From Halichoerus grypus (Eukaryota; Chordata; Mammalia; Carnivora; Phocidae), in contig NC_135721.1 in assembly GCF_964656455.1 (NCBI RefSeq), positions 88,454,754 through 88,518,753 of the forward strand: DNA of 64,000 nucleotides, given 5' to 3'. A model generated the notes under the pieces. It had not been told where the DNA came from, made no database searches, and saw nothing but the letters and a program-made list of their open reading frames with translations. How positions within the stretch are numbered: position 1 is the stretch's first letter; each line of letters begins with the position of its first letter. Positions 10,300 to 20,889 of this stretch are shown here, one piece after another. Both the position numbers and the translations under genes were made by a program.

Positions 10300-11605
10300 T
10301 ACATAATGTTGATAGCATTGCACTGGCCCAGGAGACCATGCTTCTCTCTCTTGAAAGAAATATTGCTAGCAGATTAAATCATTTTTAGCATTCATGAGGG
10401 ACCTTCAGCTGCACTGCTCCAGCCTCTTTTGCCTCAGCAGGAAGTTTATTGAAAGGAAAAAGGGGAGAAAATGGGAAAAGAACTACACAGCTGGGAGGCA
10501 GTTTTATCAACTCAAATGGAGTCAACATCAAGGCCTTCAGAAGGAGAGTGTACGATATGCTCTGATTCAGTTGTGCGGAGAAAAAGGCAAACAGGTTCCC
10601 GGGGTCAGAACCACAGGTATTTTGTGACTGTCTCTTAGGAAATTTGGTGAGATATTCGGTTTTAGGTTCTCTGAGAGTTCAGCTGCAGTGGGCACCTTGC
10701 ATTTGAGGTTGAGGTAACGTGGATTTACTTTCTGGTGGGAAGGCTTTTTTCCTGGGAAAGTGTTGAATCCTCAGTGGGAAAGAAGCCCCTGCATAGAGTC
10801 CAAATGTGACACCAGCAGTGTTTATAGTTCTCTAAGCAGAAGTCACGATGAATCTGTGTTCTTAGTCTCTCCGGGGTGACATTTTAATTATCACTGCATG
10901 AGATAAGGAGTTCTCTCAGTTTGTAGTTACAGACATAATTGACTGTAGAGTGTGGAGAGCAGATGAGTGTGGAGAGCAGATGACGCCACATCTTTCCCCC
11001 CATAAACTCCAGGCACTTTGCATCCATACTCTGATTTGACAGAGACAGTCATGTCATCAGAAGAAACTCATTTGGTTCCTGAGGAATTTTATATTTCTCC
11101 AGTCCCTTTTGACTTTCTGATGTGTTTCCATAGAAGCATGCTAACCTGCCTCCACACACTCCCTGGTCAGAGGTGGGGAAGCACTGACTGGTATATTGAA
11201 GAGGAGTCTGGGCTGTGTTCTGGTGTGGGGTGTGGGTGTGTCCAGTTAGCCAGCTGGTGTGGGCTCGATCACCTGAGCCCCAAGGCATTCTGACAGCACA
11301 GAGCCTTCAAGGCATAAGCCATCTTCCAGAGGAGGGAGGCACAGGGACACAACAGCAGGAACGACTGGAATATGATGCTCTGTTTCTGCCATCGTTTGAA
11401 ACATCATCAGATAAATGTATGCTGGGAATTTGGCCAGAACCTCTAGGGAAAAGTGAAAGCTGAAAACATTTATAAAATACCATGGTTTTAGATTTTCCCT
11501 AATTATAGTGAAATTTCCTTAGTTATTTCCCTAATTAACAGGTTTTTTTTTTCATTATAGAAGTAAGTGTAGTCATTGAAACCACAAACAAAAAGGTCCT
11601 TATTT
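10300..11605. other. Single-copy DNA, no gene seen
   Basis: Contains a perfect 17-bp tandem duplication (10948-10981). Open frames at 10394-10627 and 11018-11463 have no recognisable domain. Confidence 0.4.
10948..10981. repeat. 17-bp perfect tandem duplication
   Basis: The unit gagtgtggagagcagat occurs twice back to back (10948-10964 and 10965-10981). Confidence 0.9.
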
Positions 11606-11609
11606 TATT

Positions 11610-11790
11610 TTGTGGCTTGTTTTTTATTTATTTTCTGTTCTTGAAGTATAATTAATATACAGTGTTATATTGGTTTCAGGTGTACAATATAGTGATTCAA
11701 CAATTCTATACATTTCTCAGTTCTCATCAAGATAAGTGTCCTGGTATCTATTTCACCCATCCCCCCACCCACCCTCATTAACAGTTTTTT
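11610..11790 (-). mobile_element. L1 3' UTR fragment (carnivore type), antisense
   Basis: 'gtataattaatatacagtg', 'ttggtttcaggtgtacaata', 'agtgattcaacaattctata' and the C-rich 'tcacccatccccccaccc' are the reverse complement of a carnivore L1 3' region. Confidence 0.75.
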
Positions 11791-11794
11791 GCCA

Positions 11795-13015
11795 CTGTTG
11801 TCGCTATGTTTGGAAGTAGGATTGTTCTGGTCTGACAATTTCTAGGAAACATACATGCTTATTCTTCAAACTGTCTCTTCCTTGTGCTCTGTGGAAGGGT
11901 GTTTTCAGTGAAGAATCTTGAACTGGGTATTCTGAGAGAAGCAAACAGCCTTGGCCATCATTTGTTGCTCTGACTGTGTATTGTTTTCCTTCAGTTCTCA
12001 GAGCTCTGGTATAAAGAAGGAGTACCCGCCCACTAGGTGGGCGTAACTATTGCCCTGACCTTTGTTGTGCTTCTTGTGGACTTGTTTACTGAATGAAGGA
12101 AGGCATTGATCATGGTGTTTCTTAAGAGGGGTTGATTGAGAGGACAGGGATATTTACCATATTTTACCTGTGAGCCTTGACATTTAACTTAGTCCATGGC
12201 CCCCTTCTGTGCACCTGCTGTTCCCCTAAATGGGTCTGCTCTAAACTTATCTGATCACCCACCAAGAAACATGAGCAGTTAGCTCAGGTTATTCTTTTGA
12301 AAGCAAAGGATATTCCCTGGAGCAGAGAACTCTATTCTGTGTTTCCTTTCTAGAGGGGTTATATTTATAGCTCATTGTCATATAATTAAATGCTCTATTT
12401 ACTGGCAGGAATTAAGATCCAATAATGGTCCTTTTGAACATTTAAATTAGAATATTTTTTTAACCTATCCAGGCTTCCTGCTGCCTCTCTTTACCTTCTT
12501 CTCTACCAGTGCTCGAAGGTGGGCTTTAATTTGCCTCCAAGTAGCAGGGACTGTCTCCAAAATATTCCTTAATTCTCCAAGGTCAGAGTTTGTGTTCTCA
12601 GGATAAACAAGGCTAACAAGCACTCTGTTGGGCCTCTGCCCTTTAGTTCTTCCCAGTTGTTCAGTCTTAGGGAGGACCCGCAGATCCTCATGTTGGATGT
12701 TATTAAACTCATGTTGACTGTGTTGTACCCCTCTGATTCAGAGTTCAGAGGCAAAGTGGGCTTTAACTTTTCACCAGGTAAAGTGAGATGAAGACATCTG
12801 CTAAAAGAAAGAATACCGTAAACAAGGTGCCAGGATGTGTTAACCTTCTTTGAGAGACTATTCGCAGGCCATTTTCCAAGTCACCTTATCACTTTCTGTT
12901 GTGTTGATCCTGTGGTGGATCAGCTGTAAAAACACAGTGCAAATCTAAGGGTGTGTAGGTACCAGGCATGTTGCTCACATGCTGGGATCATTAGCATAGC
13001 TGTTCCCGAGAGACT
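11795..13015. other. Single-copy DNA, no gene seen
   Basis: No repeat or exon was recognised. Confidence 0.4.
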
Positions 13016-13019
13016 GCTG

Positions 13020-13335
13020 CTTGGGAGCTGTGAGAGGTTGGGCCTGGGAGTACAGGCTTGGAGATGGCATGGCACACAGGGTCCAGGAGGGAGAGTGACG
13101 AGAATGAAAGAGAGTGAGAGGTGCCCTCGCAGGTGGAGGAGGAACAGACACGGAGGCAGGAGGAGAGCTAGGAGGCGGCGAAGTCCAGAAGCCCAGGAAG
13201 CGGGAAATTTCAAGGGTGGGGGCGGGGGTCAACAGAATAAAATGCCACAGAGTCACCAGCTCAGTCAGATCTGGAAAGTTTGCATTGGGTTGGGTGGCCA
13301 TACCTGAGATATTTGACAGATCCACAGGAGGAAAC
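13020..13335 (-). mobile_element. L2 LINE fragment, antisense
   Basis: The purine-rich plus strand parallels the reverse complement of L2: 'agtccagaagcccaggaagc', 'atttcaagggtggggg', 'gtcaacagaataaaatgcc', then 'tttgcattgggttgggtggc'. The 118- and 130-codon open frames here are by-products of the stop-poor composition, not genes. Confidence 0.6.
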
Positions 13336-13339
13336 CAGT

Positions 13340-13875
13340 GCTCAGAGTGAGTACGTGTCTGATCCATGGCCAGAGAGGGCCTATTAGGGGGTCTTCCTTC
13401 CGGAACTTTCTACTCCGTATCCTTCATATTTATGGGACTGGCTCTTCTGTCATGACTCGTTTATAGTGCTCCATTATAGAGGCCACATGTTCTCATTTTT
13501 CATAATTTAAGATTTTCCCATTTTATTAGTCTCCTTATTAGATACATATTGTGGATGGAGTAAAATGTTGCTTTTTGCACAGTAAGCTGCTTATTTACAA
13601 TTTTAAACTTAGATGTAACACTTTAAATGTAAAATAATAATAAAAAAAGGATCTGATTTCCATGAAGTAGCCATCTGAAAGCTTTGTCAGGCAACCTTTG
13701 AATTCTAAGTGGCAACAATTTTTCTTTTAATTTTTAACTTCTGACTATGATGTTTGAACTTGCCTTTATTTGAGAAAGAGGTTGGTGTCTTATTTATGTG
13801 GCTCTGTGTTGTGTTTTATTAGACTGAATAACACATTTTGCTGAGCAGCTTGGGTGAACAGAGAAAAGGCGTGGT
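13340..13875. other. Single-copy AT-rich DNA, no gene seen
   Basis: No repeat or exon was recognised. Confidence 0.4.
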
Positions 13876-13878
13876 GTG

Positions 13879-14312
13879 TGTATTAGTTTGCTAGAGCTGT
13901 TATAACAAAGCACCACAGATGGGAAGGCGTTAACAACAGAAATCTCTGTCTCACTGTTCTGGAGGCTAGAACTCTAGATCAGGGTGTTGGCAGAGTCATT
14001 CCCTTCTGGAAACTGTGGAGGAGAATCTCTTCCTGTCTCTCTCCTAGCTTCTTGTGGCTTGCTGGCGATAGTTGGTGTTCCTGGGCGTGTAGAAAACATC
14101 ACACTGATCTCTATTTTCATGCCCACTTGGCAATTTCCCCTTTTTTGTAAGGACATCGCTCATAGTGGATCAGGGGCCCACCCTACTCCAGGATGACCTC
14201 ATTTGAACTAATACATCTGCAATGACCCTGTTTCCAAATAAGGTCACATTCTGAGGTAGTAGGGTTAGGATTTCAACATATGAATATTGGGGACACAGTT
14301 CAACCCATAACA
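13879..14312 (-). mobile_element. MaLR solo LTR, MLT1A/C type, antisense
   Basis: The plus strand starts with TGTATTAGTTTGCTAGAGC, continues 'aacaaagcaccacagatggg', and ends with 'aaataaggtcacattctgag' and 'cacagttcaacccataaca'. This is the reverse complement of an MLT1 LTR with TG...CA ends. No 5-bp duplication was resolved. Confidence 0.88.
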
Positions 14313-14581
14313 GACTACAGCAAGTAAGATTCTCTGAGACTGAGGTTAGGGGATCTGTCCTCAACATTTGGCCTTCAGGTGTAGGACTTTATCTTACACT
14401 TCATTGAAAAATGACATTTCAGTGAAGTTTGACAATAATTTCTTCATATTTAAATCTGTAGATTAACTAGCCAAATCAGTTAATATGGGAACAGAAATAG
14501 GGAACAAAAGGACTCAGTTAAAGTAAGGGGGATGGCAGGAAACAAATGCAGATAAAATGGCAAAGATAAAGAAAATACATA

Positions 14582-14690
14582 TACTTGTCTTGATGAGCCC
14601 TGAGAAATATATGGAGTTGTTGAATCATTATATTGCACACCTGGAACTAATATAACACTGTATGTTAATTATGTTTCAATAAAAAAATAA
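14582..14690 (+). mobile_element. L1 3'-end insertion, 5'-truncated
   Basis: 'tgttgaatcattatattgc', 'acacctggaactaatataac' and 'actgtatgttaattatg' are a carnivore L1 3' terminus with an A-rich tail. Flanking copies of ataaagaaaataca (near 14565-14579 and after the tail) look like target-site duplications. Confidence 0.82.
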
Positions 14691-14704
14691 AGAAAATACA
14701 AATA

Positions 14705-15897
14705 AGAAACGGCAATGGTGGTTCGGAGCATATTTCAGATGGGATTTTCTGGGTGCAGAAGATCTATGAAGTGTTCTAAACATACTTTATTGTCAAGATT
14801 TGTGATATGGTGGGTTCTTAGCATTTGTGATGTTAATCCCACACATAATAAACCAAACAAAAGTGTAGTTGTCAGTATTACTTTGGAGCTGTTTCAGTTC
14901 ATTAATACCCCCCTTCCTTGTCTGAGACTAGCTCTTTCCTGCAGTGGGGGAGGGGGTCCAGCCTTCAGCAACAGGACAGGTGCCTCACACTGGCCCAGCC
15001 AGCAAGCCAGCTCCCGCCGTACTCACCTCTCCATGGGTCCTGCTCTTCGAGGCCCACGCATGTTGCCTTAAAGGCTAAGGGGTCATTTAGAGGACAGCCT
15101 GAGCACATGGATACAGGGAGGCCAAAATATCTCATTTTGTGGTTAAAACAGAGGTGATTTTTCTAGCCGCCCTATCTCATAGATTAGAAATCTCCAGTTG
15201 TCAGTGACTCTTCCCTTGTTTATATTTAGTAACAGACGTCAGAAGGCATAAAAATACATGATAAATGCTGTTTCGTTGAGCAAGCTGGATTTGCAGACTG
15301 TGCTACCTGCAGATAACCACATCTGCCGTGCAGTGTGTGCCTTGAATATATACCCACTGAGACTCTGAAACGGAGAGTATCTTCACAGGAAAAAGGAAGC
15401 TGATTCACAGGCAGAAAAAGCAAAAATAAGACACAATTATGGTTTCTTAAAGGAAGTGCCAGCCATTTACTTCATCATTTGGTATTTATCGACAGTTCTG
15501 CTCAAAGCATTTTTAGGGGTGCTCTTTTCAGTTCCTTCTAACACCCATGCCAACACCAACCCCGTTAAAGGCAGACCGTAATATCGAGCCACCTCATTTG
15601 TCCAGCTTTAGGCTGGAGCCGAAGGTTGGAGGTTTCTTTCTTCAGACCAGGGGCCTCACTGAACCACATTGCCTCCCTCCAGCTGTGTTTCAGGGGTAGA
15701 TAAAGTGTCCGTGTGCTTTAGAGCACTGTGACTGTTTCTTCAAACCCAAGTTCACATTTGTAGAGTATGGCGTCATGGAGTCACCTCAGTCCCAGATGGT
15801 CTAGGGTCTGTTTCACAATTCATATTTTGTATACTGTTCACATAAAACCCTGGAACTTGGAACTTTGAAACCCTCCTCTATCTTTCATACTTTCGTT
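14705..15897. other. Single-copy DNA, no gene seen
   Basis: Open frames at 14715-15071 and 14918-15157 overlap in different frames and have no recognised domain. No repeat was seen. Confidence 0.4.
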
Positions 15898-15898
15898 A

Positions 15899-16223
15899 CG
15901 GTTGACCCTGGAACTGCACAGGTCCACTTCTACGTGGATTTTTTTCCGATAAATACAGTATAGTACTATAAAGGTATTTTGTCTTTCTTATAATTTCTGA
16001 ATAACATTTTCTTTTCTTCAGCTTACTTTTTTATAAGAATACTGCATATAGGACATATAACCTACCAGATACGTGTGTTAATTGACTGTTTATGTTCTTG
16101 GTGAGGCTTCCGGTCAATAGTCGGCTACTAATTAGGTTTTGGGGGACTCAAACATTATATGCGGATTTTTGACTGTGCAGGGGACTGGTGCCCTGAACCC
16201 CTGTGTTGTTCAAGGGTCAACTC
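15899..16223. mobile_element. Tigger-family nonautonomous DNA transposon (MER28/Tigger2-like)
   Basis: Terminal inverted repeats are visible: gttgaccc at the left (15901) and gggtcaac at the right (16214-16221). The interior contains 'ataaatacagtatagtacta', 'gaggcttccggtcaatagtc' and 'tgtgcaggggactggtgccc'. Compared with the remembered consensus, the left end has lost roughly 17 nt after the first nine bases. It has no transposase. The family name is from memory. Confidence 0.75.
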
Positions 16224-16224
16224 A

Positions 16225-16548
16225 GGCTTTTCTCCTGTCAGCCATTTTTGTTCTTAATAGGTTCTCTATTTTCTATGACAGTTCCAGAATTAAAAGCTTT
16301 TGCATGCTTTTTTTTTTCTTTTAGAAATAGGTCATATACTCTTAGACCATTGTAGTTAAGAAGAAATGTATGTTATTAAATTGTAGCATGTTTCAAGTGA
16401 AGTGTTTTAATTCTATAACTTCTAACATGTACAATCCTCTTAAGCAAATATTTGAGCACCTATGTTGTGCTGGACAAGAATATGACTATAATTTTATTCT
16501 CTTATGTACTTTCATACGTTATAAAATGTTCATTCTTACCAGTAACTT
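16225..16548. other. AT-rich single-copy DNA
   Basis: No repeat or exon was recognised. Confidence 0.4.
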
Positions 16549-16656
16549 TAAAACTGAAAACCATATGATACATGTCTTTCCCCGATGTATCATATGATCT
16601 CACTGATATGAGGAATTCTTAATCTCAGGAAACAAACTGAGGGTTGCTGGAGTGGT

Positions 16657-16676
16657 GGGGGGTGGGAGGGATGGGG
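16657..16676 (+). other. G-quadruplex motif in the L1 3' UTR
   Basis: Four G runs (6, 3, 3 and 4) are separated by loops of 1, 1 and 2 nt. Confidence 0.7.
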
Positions 16677-16901
16677 TGGCTGGGTGATAGACATTGGGGA
16701 GGGTATGTGCTATGGTGAGCGCTGTGAATTGTGTAAGACTGTTGAATCACAGACCTGTACCTCTGAAACAAATAATACATTATATGTTAAAAAAAAAAAA
16801 AAAAGAAGATAATAGGAAGGGAAAAATGAAGGGGGGGAATCGGAGGGGGAGACGAACCATGAGAGACTATGGACTCCAAGAAACAAACTGAGGGTTCTAG
16901 A

Positions 16902-16924
16902 GGGGAGGGGGGTGGGGGGATGGG
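16902..16924 (+). other. Second G-quadruplex motif in the L1 3' UTR
   Basis: G runs of 4, 6, 6 and 3 with loops of 1, 1 and 2 nt, in the distal 3' UTR module. Confidence 0.7.
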
Positions 16925-17229
16925 TTAGCCTGGTGATGGGTATTAAAGAGGGCACGTATTGAATGGCGCGCTGGGTGTTATACACAAACAATGAATCATG
17001 GAACACTACATCAAAAACTAATGATGTAATGTATGGTGATTAACATAACATAATAAAATTTAAAAAAAAGCAAACTGAAAACCAGAAACAGTATATTCCA
17101 TTTTAAGAAAAACCTCATTTATTAAAATTAAAAACAATCAAGCAAGTTCATTAGAGATGGCGATTTACAGTAACAAAAAGAGTTTACCAAAAACTGTCTT
17201 TAGGGGGTAGATTTTTAAGGTGTTATAGA

Positions 17230-17420
17230 TAATTACTTCATTCAACAAATCTTGATCAAGCATCTACTGTGAGTCAGACACATAATTATGTGGTAGAAGT
17301 GGGCATAGAGAAGTGGCAGGGAGCAGAGGACTGTAGTTGCTGTGGCCAATTAGGAGAAGTCAGAAAGGAAGATAATGCATTATCGTGTATGGAACAATGT
17401 GAAAATATAACTGATTATTA
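17230..17420 (-). mobile_element. L2 LINE fragment, antisense
   Basis: 'ttcattcaacaaatcttgatcaagcatctactgtg' followed by 'agtcagacac' is the reverse complement of an L2 3' end. The rest is highly diverged. Confidence 0.55.
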
Positions 17421-17424
17421 AAAT

Positions 17425-18460
17425 TCAATTTATAACTTTTCAAGAACCCATCTGTAGAATAATGATGAACACTGTATAGTAGTAATTCAGGGGAACCAGC
17501 GTGTGAGCATAAATGAAAGGCAGTGATTCTATCTCAGTCATGAACAGGAAAGTTGACCCGAGGCATAAAACGACTGCTCCAAAAAGTGATGTATCTTCTA
17601 AAAATGTTCAGATTTCTACTTATAACAATTACAGCAACAATGAGTTCACATCTGTTAGTCAGAGGATTTTAATCTGCAGAAGGTGAAGTGTGTGACAGTT
17701 CCTTGTTCTCACATACAGATGAGCTACTTGGAGTTTAACCTTTAGATGTGCTTAAGCAGCCATGCTTTACAATTTTTTTGTACAAAACCACCCAAACAGA
17801 AACAGTCTAATAAGTCACAACCAGGGATACAGAAATCCAGGAGACATTTTTTCATTTGATATAAAGTGCTTTGATTACCTCCTTTCTTTCTTTCTGCTGG
17901 GGGTATTTTTAACACTTACCCTAGTGTCTAGAAGCAACTTTACAATTAAAGAATTGAAGCCATTTGTGCTGATATAAACGTCAGAACAGGATAATTCTTC
18001 CATTACAATGCCCTGCAGGATTTTAAATGAGTGACTTTGGCTGTTTGATACCGGGAAGATGAGAAATGGGGTTTTCTATCTTTACCTGAGTATGCTAGAA
18101 TAAATATGAGTTTTAAACTCATCTATGGAGAAAATTTATATCTTGAGCTTCTAATTGTTGTAAAAGAGCAAAAATTCATAGGCTTTATATAGTACTGCAT
18201 TCAGTTTTTAAATGTAACTTTATGTTAAATTGATTTTAAGCCAATATTCACGTAGATAAGACATTTTATTCAACTAATTCAGATTATGTTGCATCAGGTG
18301 TTGTTCATGTTGCCAGAAGAACACAGGATGAGAAAACAAACAAGAAAATAGGAGATGGCCAAACACTAACTCTACATAAGCCACGTTGTTCTTTTTAATC
18401 AGTGAGTGCTCTTAAGTTAAGCTTGATCATGTACTGTGGAGAACGCATTTTTTAAGGGAC
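17425..18460. other. AT-rich single-copy DNA, no gene seen
   Basis: No repeat or exon was recognised in this kilobase. Confidence 0.4.
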
Positions 18461-18464
18461 TCCG

Positions 18465-18862
18465 AGTGTTTATTAGAGATAGGCACCAAGCTAAGTATTT
18501 TACATATGTTATCTTAATTATCTTTATGACTCATTTAGGCAAAAACTATCATTAGGTCTGTTTTACCAATGAAGATGTAGGCTAAAAAAGTTTGTCAGTG
18601 GTCCCTGAATTGGTCTGCTAGCAAGTCCTGTGGGGAACTAGATTCTTGGACCAACTTCTGGTGGGTAGGATTTAGAAGTTCTGGAGTATAGGTCTGAGTG
18701 TCTTTATGGAGAAAGTTTCCCCAGTTGATTCTAATGAACACCACCCAGGTTTGGAGGCCACACTTGGTTGGAAGAGCCACCTCAAGTCACACAGTTGTGA
18801 AACGATAGTGCTGAGATTGGGACTCAGATCTGTGTGATTCCAGAGTTCACATAATCTGGAAG
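18465..18862 (-). mobile_element. MIR SINE, antisense, split by a MER20-like element
   Basis: The left half (18465-18595) has 'ggcaccaagctaagtatttt', 'acatatgttatcttaatt' and 'ttttaccaatgaagatg'. The right half (18767-18862) resumes with 'cctcaagtcacacagttg' and 'gggactcagatctgtgtg'. Together they rebuild the reverse complement of a near-complete MIR. Confidence 0.65.
18596..18766. mobile_element. MER20-like hAT nonautonomous element inside the MIR
   Basis: Starts at cagtggtccctgaa and ends near 'gtttggaggccacac', which are degraded hAT-Charlie termini. The interior 'gttgattctaatgaacacc' fits MER20. It exactly fills the gap in the MIR. Confidence 0.5.
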
Positions 18863-18879
18863 TAACTGCCATGGGGGCC

Positions 18880-19870
18880 TGAGCAGAGACATTTAAAAAC
18901 CACCATAGAGTCCTAAGCATTTGAAAGAATCCTAGCTTTTACTTTGTCTGACATCTTTCCCAGTATGGAATCCCCTTCCCAACATCCTTGATGGTGGGCT
19001 TCTGAGCCTCTGCTGCAGGCAGTTAGGGATGAGGCTCTAGTTTTTCCAGGCAGCCCCTGCTGTTGCTGAACAGTTCAGATTCTTCACAAGTTCTGCTCTG
19101 CTCTGGGCACATGTATTCTTGCCTGTCACTTTCTGGGTTTGCCCTCTGTAGCCATCCAGAATAAATCCAGTCTTTCTTTTGCATGACAGCCTTTGTGTTA
19201 TTCAAAGAGACGCACCTTCTTCCTACTGTGACTTTCCTACTCTAGGCTACTTGTGTCAGGAGCCAAATTCAAGTCCCCCGCAAAAAGAAACCACCGCAGC
19301 CCCCACCAACAACCATGATGTCAACCACAGAATCTCCCCAGCTCTTCAGAAAGCAGGTGTTATGCTGTTTCCCCTAGTATCATATCATTTCGTAGCCTCC
19401 CTAGATCCCCAGTTCATTTTCTTTTTCTTTTGTATCACTTAACTCTGTCAGAATTAGGAGACTTCGTCATTGTTGATAACACAAATCTAAATTTTGCTTG
19501 TCAAAACAGATCACTCACATTCCAAATCAAAGATGTGGACAAATTGAAGGCGTGAGAACTTGGGACATTAAGAGAGGAGTTAGTCGTGCTGAAGCAGCAG
19601 GTGTCTCGGTTCCATGTGGCGCATGAGCTTGTGGCCCTCTGCAGCCCAGGCCAGCATTTGCGGGAGGACAGGCTGTTCCTGAAGAGCTCCTCCACTGTAG
19701 TAAAAGCAAACATACTCTTCTCCTATACTGAACCCTTCAGCCCTTTGTGTTTAAACTATTTCCCATCTTGTTTGAACTATTTTTTCTGGAACAAATATTT
19801 AATGTGGGCAGTGTAAATAACAGCTGACACTGTTTGTGTTGACTTTTCTATGACTCTTCTGGGCTTTTAT
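18880..19870. other. Single-copy DNA, no gene seen
   Basis: No repeat or exon was recognised. The open frames at 19179-19442 and 19501-19816 have no domain. Confidence 0.4.
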
Positions 19871-19874
19871 TTAG

Positions 19875-20045
19875 TTAGCAGAGAGTTTGGAGACCTGAAT
19901 TCATGTCTCTACCTTGTCACCAGTTTCTAGCTTAGACGAGTCTTTTAATTTTCTGGGCCAGAGTTCTTTTGTGAAATAGGGCTAATAAATACCTTTGCCC
20001 TATCTTGTGGAGAGAGGTGTTAAACGTATTGACTACCTAGAGACC
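19875..20045 (+). mobile_element. MIR SINE
   Basis: 'ggagacctgaattcatgtctc', 'ttgtcaccagtttctagctt', 'gtgaaatagggctaataaat' and 'gagaggtgttaaacgtattg' follow the MIR order. Confidence 0.62.
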
Positions 20046-20049
20046 GACC

Positions 20050-20750
20050 TGAGATGTCCAGAGAAATGAGTTTACATAAAACGATGGGATGCTATTGTGA
20101 ATATTTATTAGCCATTACTATAAATGAAAGTATTGGCTTATCAGTGGAATTTAGACTCTTTTTCTAGCATGCTGTTTAGGTGTTTTTAAAAATTTTGCTG
20201 TTGCTGTTAGTTTAGACAGGGTGGAGTTATCAAAAATATTTACCAGAAAATTCTGACCTTTCAGGGAACAGACTGATCACTCAGAAACAACTCCCTTAAT
20301 TGATCTCAGATGAGCTTGGAGAGGGGCGTGCATATGTGCTCGCATACACCCTCAGATTTGTGTGCTTGCTCCATTTGTTCTCAGGAAGGAAACAGATAAG
20401 AGGCGCCTCCCCCTGCACATTATCCCGCTCTTTCCTTAGCTGTGGATTGGACTGGAAAGAAGTAAACTTTTTACATCTCCCTGGGGGCAGGGGGTTTAAG
20501 GTTATTTGTCTGGCCTTTTGAGCAACGCCTTTTTTTAGCAAGTGTAAAAGTATGAACAGATCTTCAAGTTTGCTAGTTGAGAGGGAAATAATTCTGAGTA
20601 GGATGGTTTGGGTGAAGATGCAAGTCAGTGAATTGCAATTGCCCAGGATCATGAGTAGTATTTCCTTCAGGGCAGAACACTGGAGTTGAAGATGTGAATA
20701 AAAGCGGTATCCTCTTTTGGACAAGCCCTCAGACTCTTGTCAAGCTTTCT
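20050..20750. other. Single-copy DNA holding the longest open frame of the window
   Basis: The minus-strand frame at 20296-20724 (142 codons) is the longest in the window. It has no recognised domain or repeat, and an overlapping plus-strand frame exists at 20300-20521. I treat it as chance. Confidence 0.4.
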
Positions 20751-20754
20751 GAAT

Positions 20755-20885
20755 ATATGTCCCCAGTTCTTCACTCTGTAAAATGTCAATTTTGGACAGT
20801 ATTTCCTCCCCCAGTCCTTGAAGCGATGCTGTGGGGATTAATTAAATAGAACACTAGCAAATGCTTTGAGAATCAAAAGGTACTT
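20755..20885 (+). mobile_element. Degraded MIR fragment
   Basis: 'cttcactctgtaaaatgtc', 'gctgtggggattaattaaat' and 'gcaaatgctttgagaatc' fit the MIR 3' half. Confidence 0.45.
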
Positions 20886-20889
20886 CAGA

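Larger units (their letters stand above)
16564..17070 (+). mobile_element. L1 3' UTR insertion (carnivore) with 5' inversion
   Basis: Contains the carnivore L1 3' UTR: 'gatctcactgatatgagg', 'aacaaactgagggttgctgg', 'cctctgaaacaaataataca', an internal A tract (about 16788-16804), a second module ('gagagactatggactcc') and the terminal 'aatgatgtaatgtatggtg...aataaaatttaaaaaaaa'. A perfect 13-bp duplication, aaactgaaaacca, flanks it at 16551-16563 and 17072-17084. The first about 20 nt (16564-16583) are inverted relative to the rest, making a hairpin. Confidence 0.93.

Noticed and set aside
12951..13367. 118- and 130-codon frames on opposite strands
   Set aside because: Both overlap an antisense L2 fragment of purine-rich composition. 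Arginine- or proline-rich low-complexity products indicate an artefact.
20296..20724. Longest open frame (142 codons, minus strand)
   Set aside because: It has no recognised domain, an overlapping frame lies on the other strand, and there is no coding context. This length is expected by chance in 64 kb.
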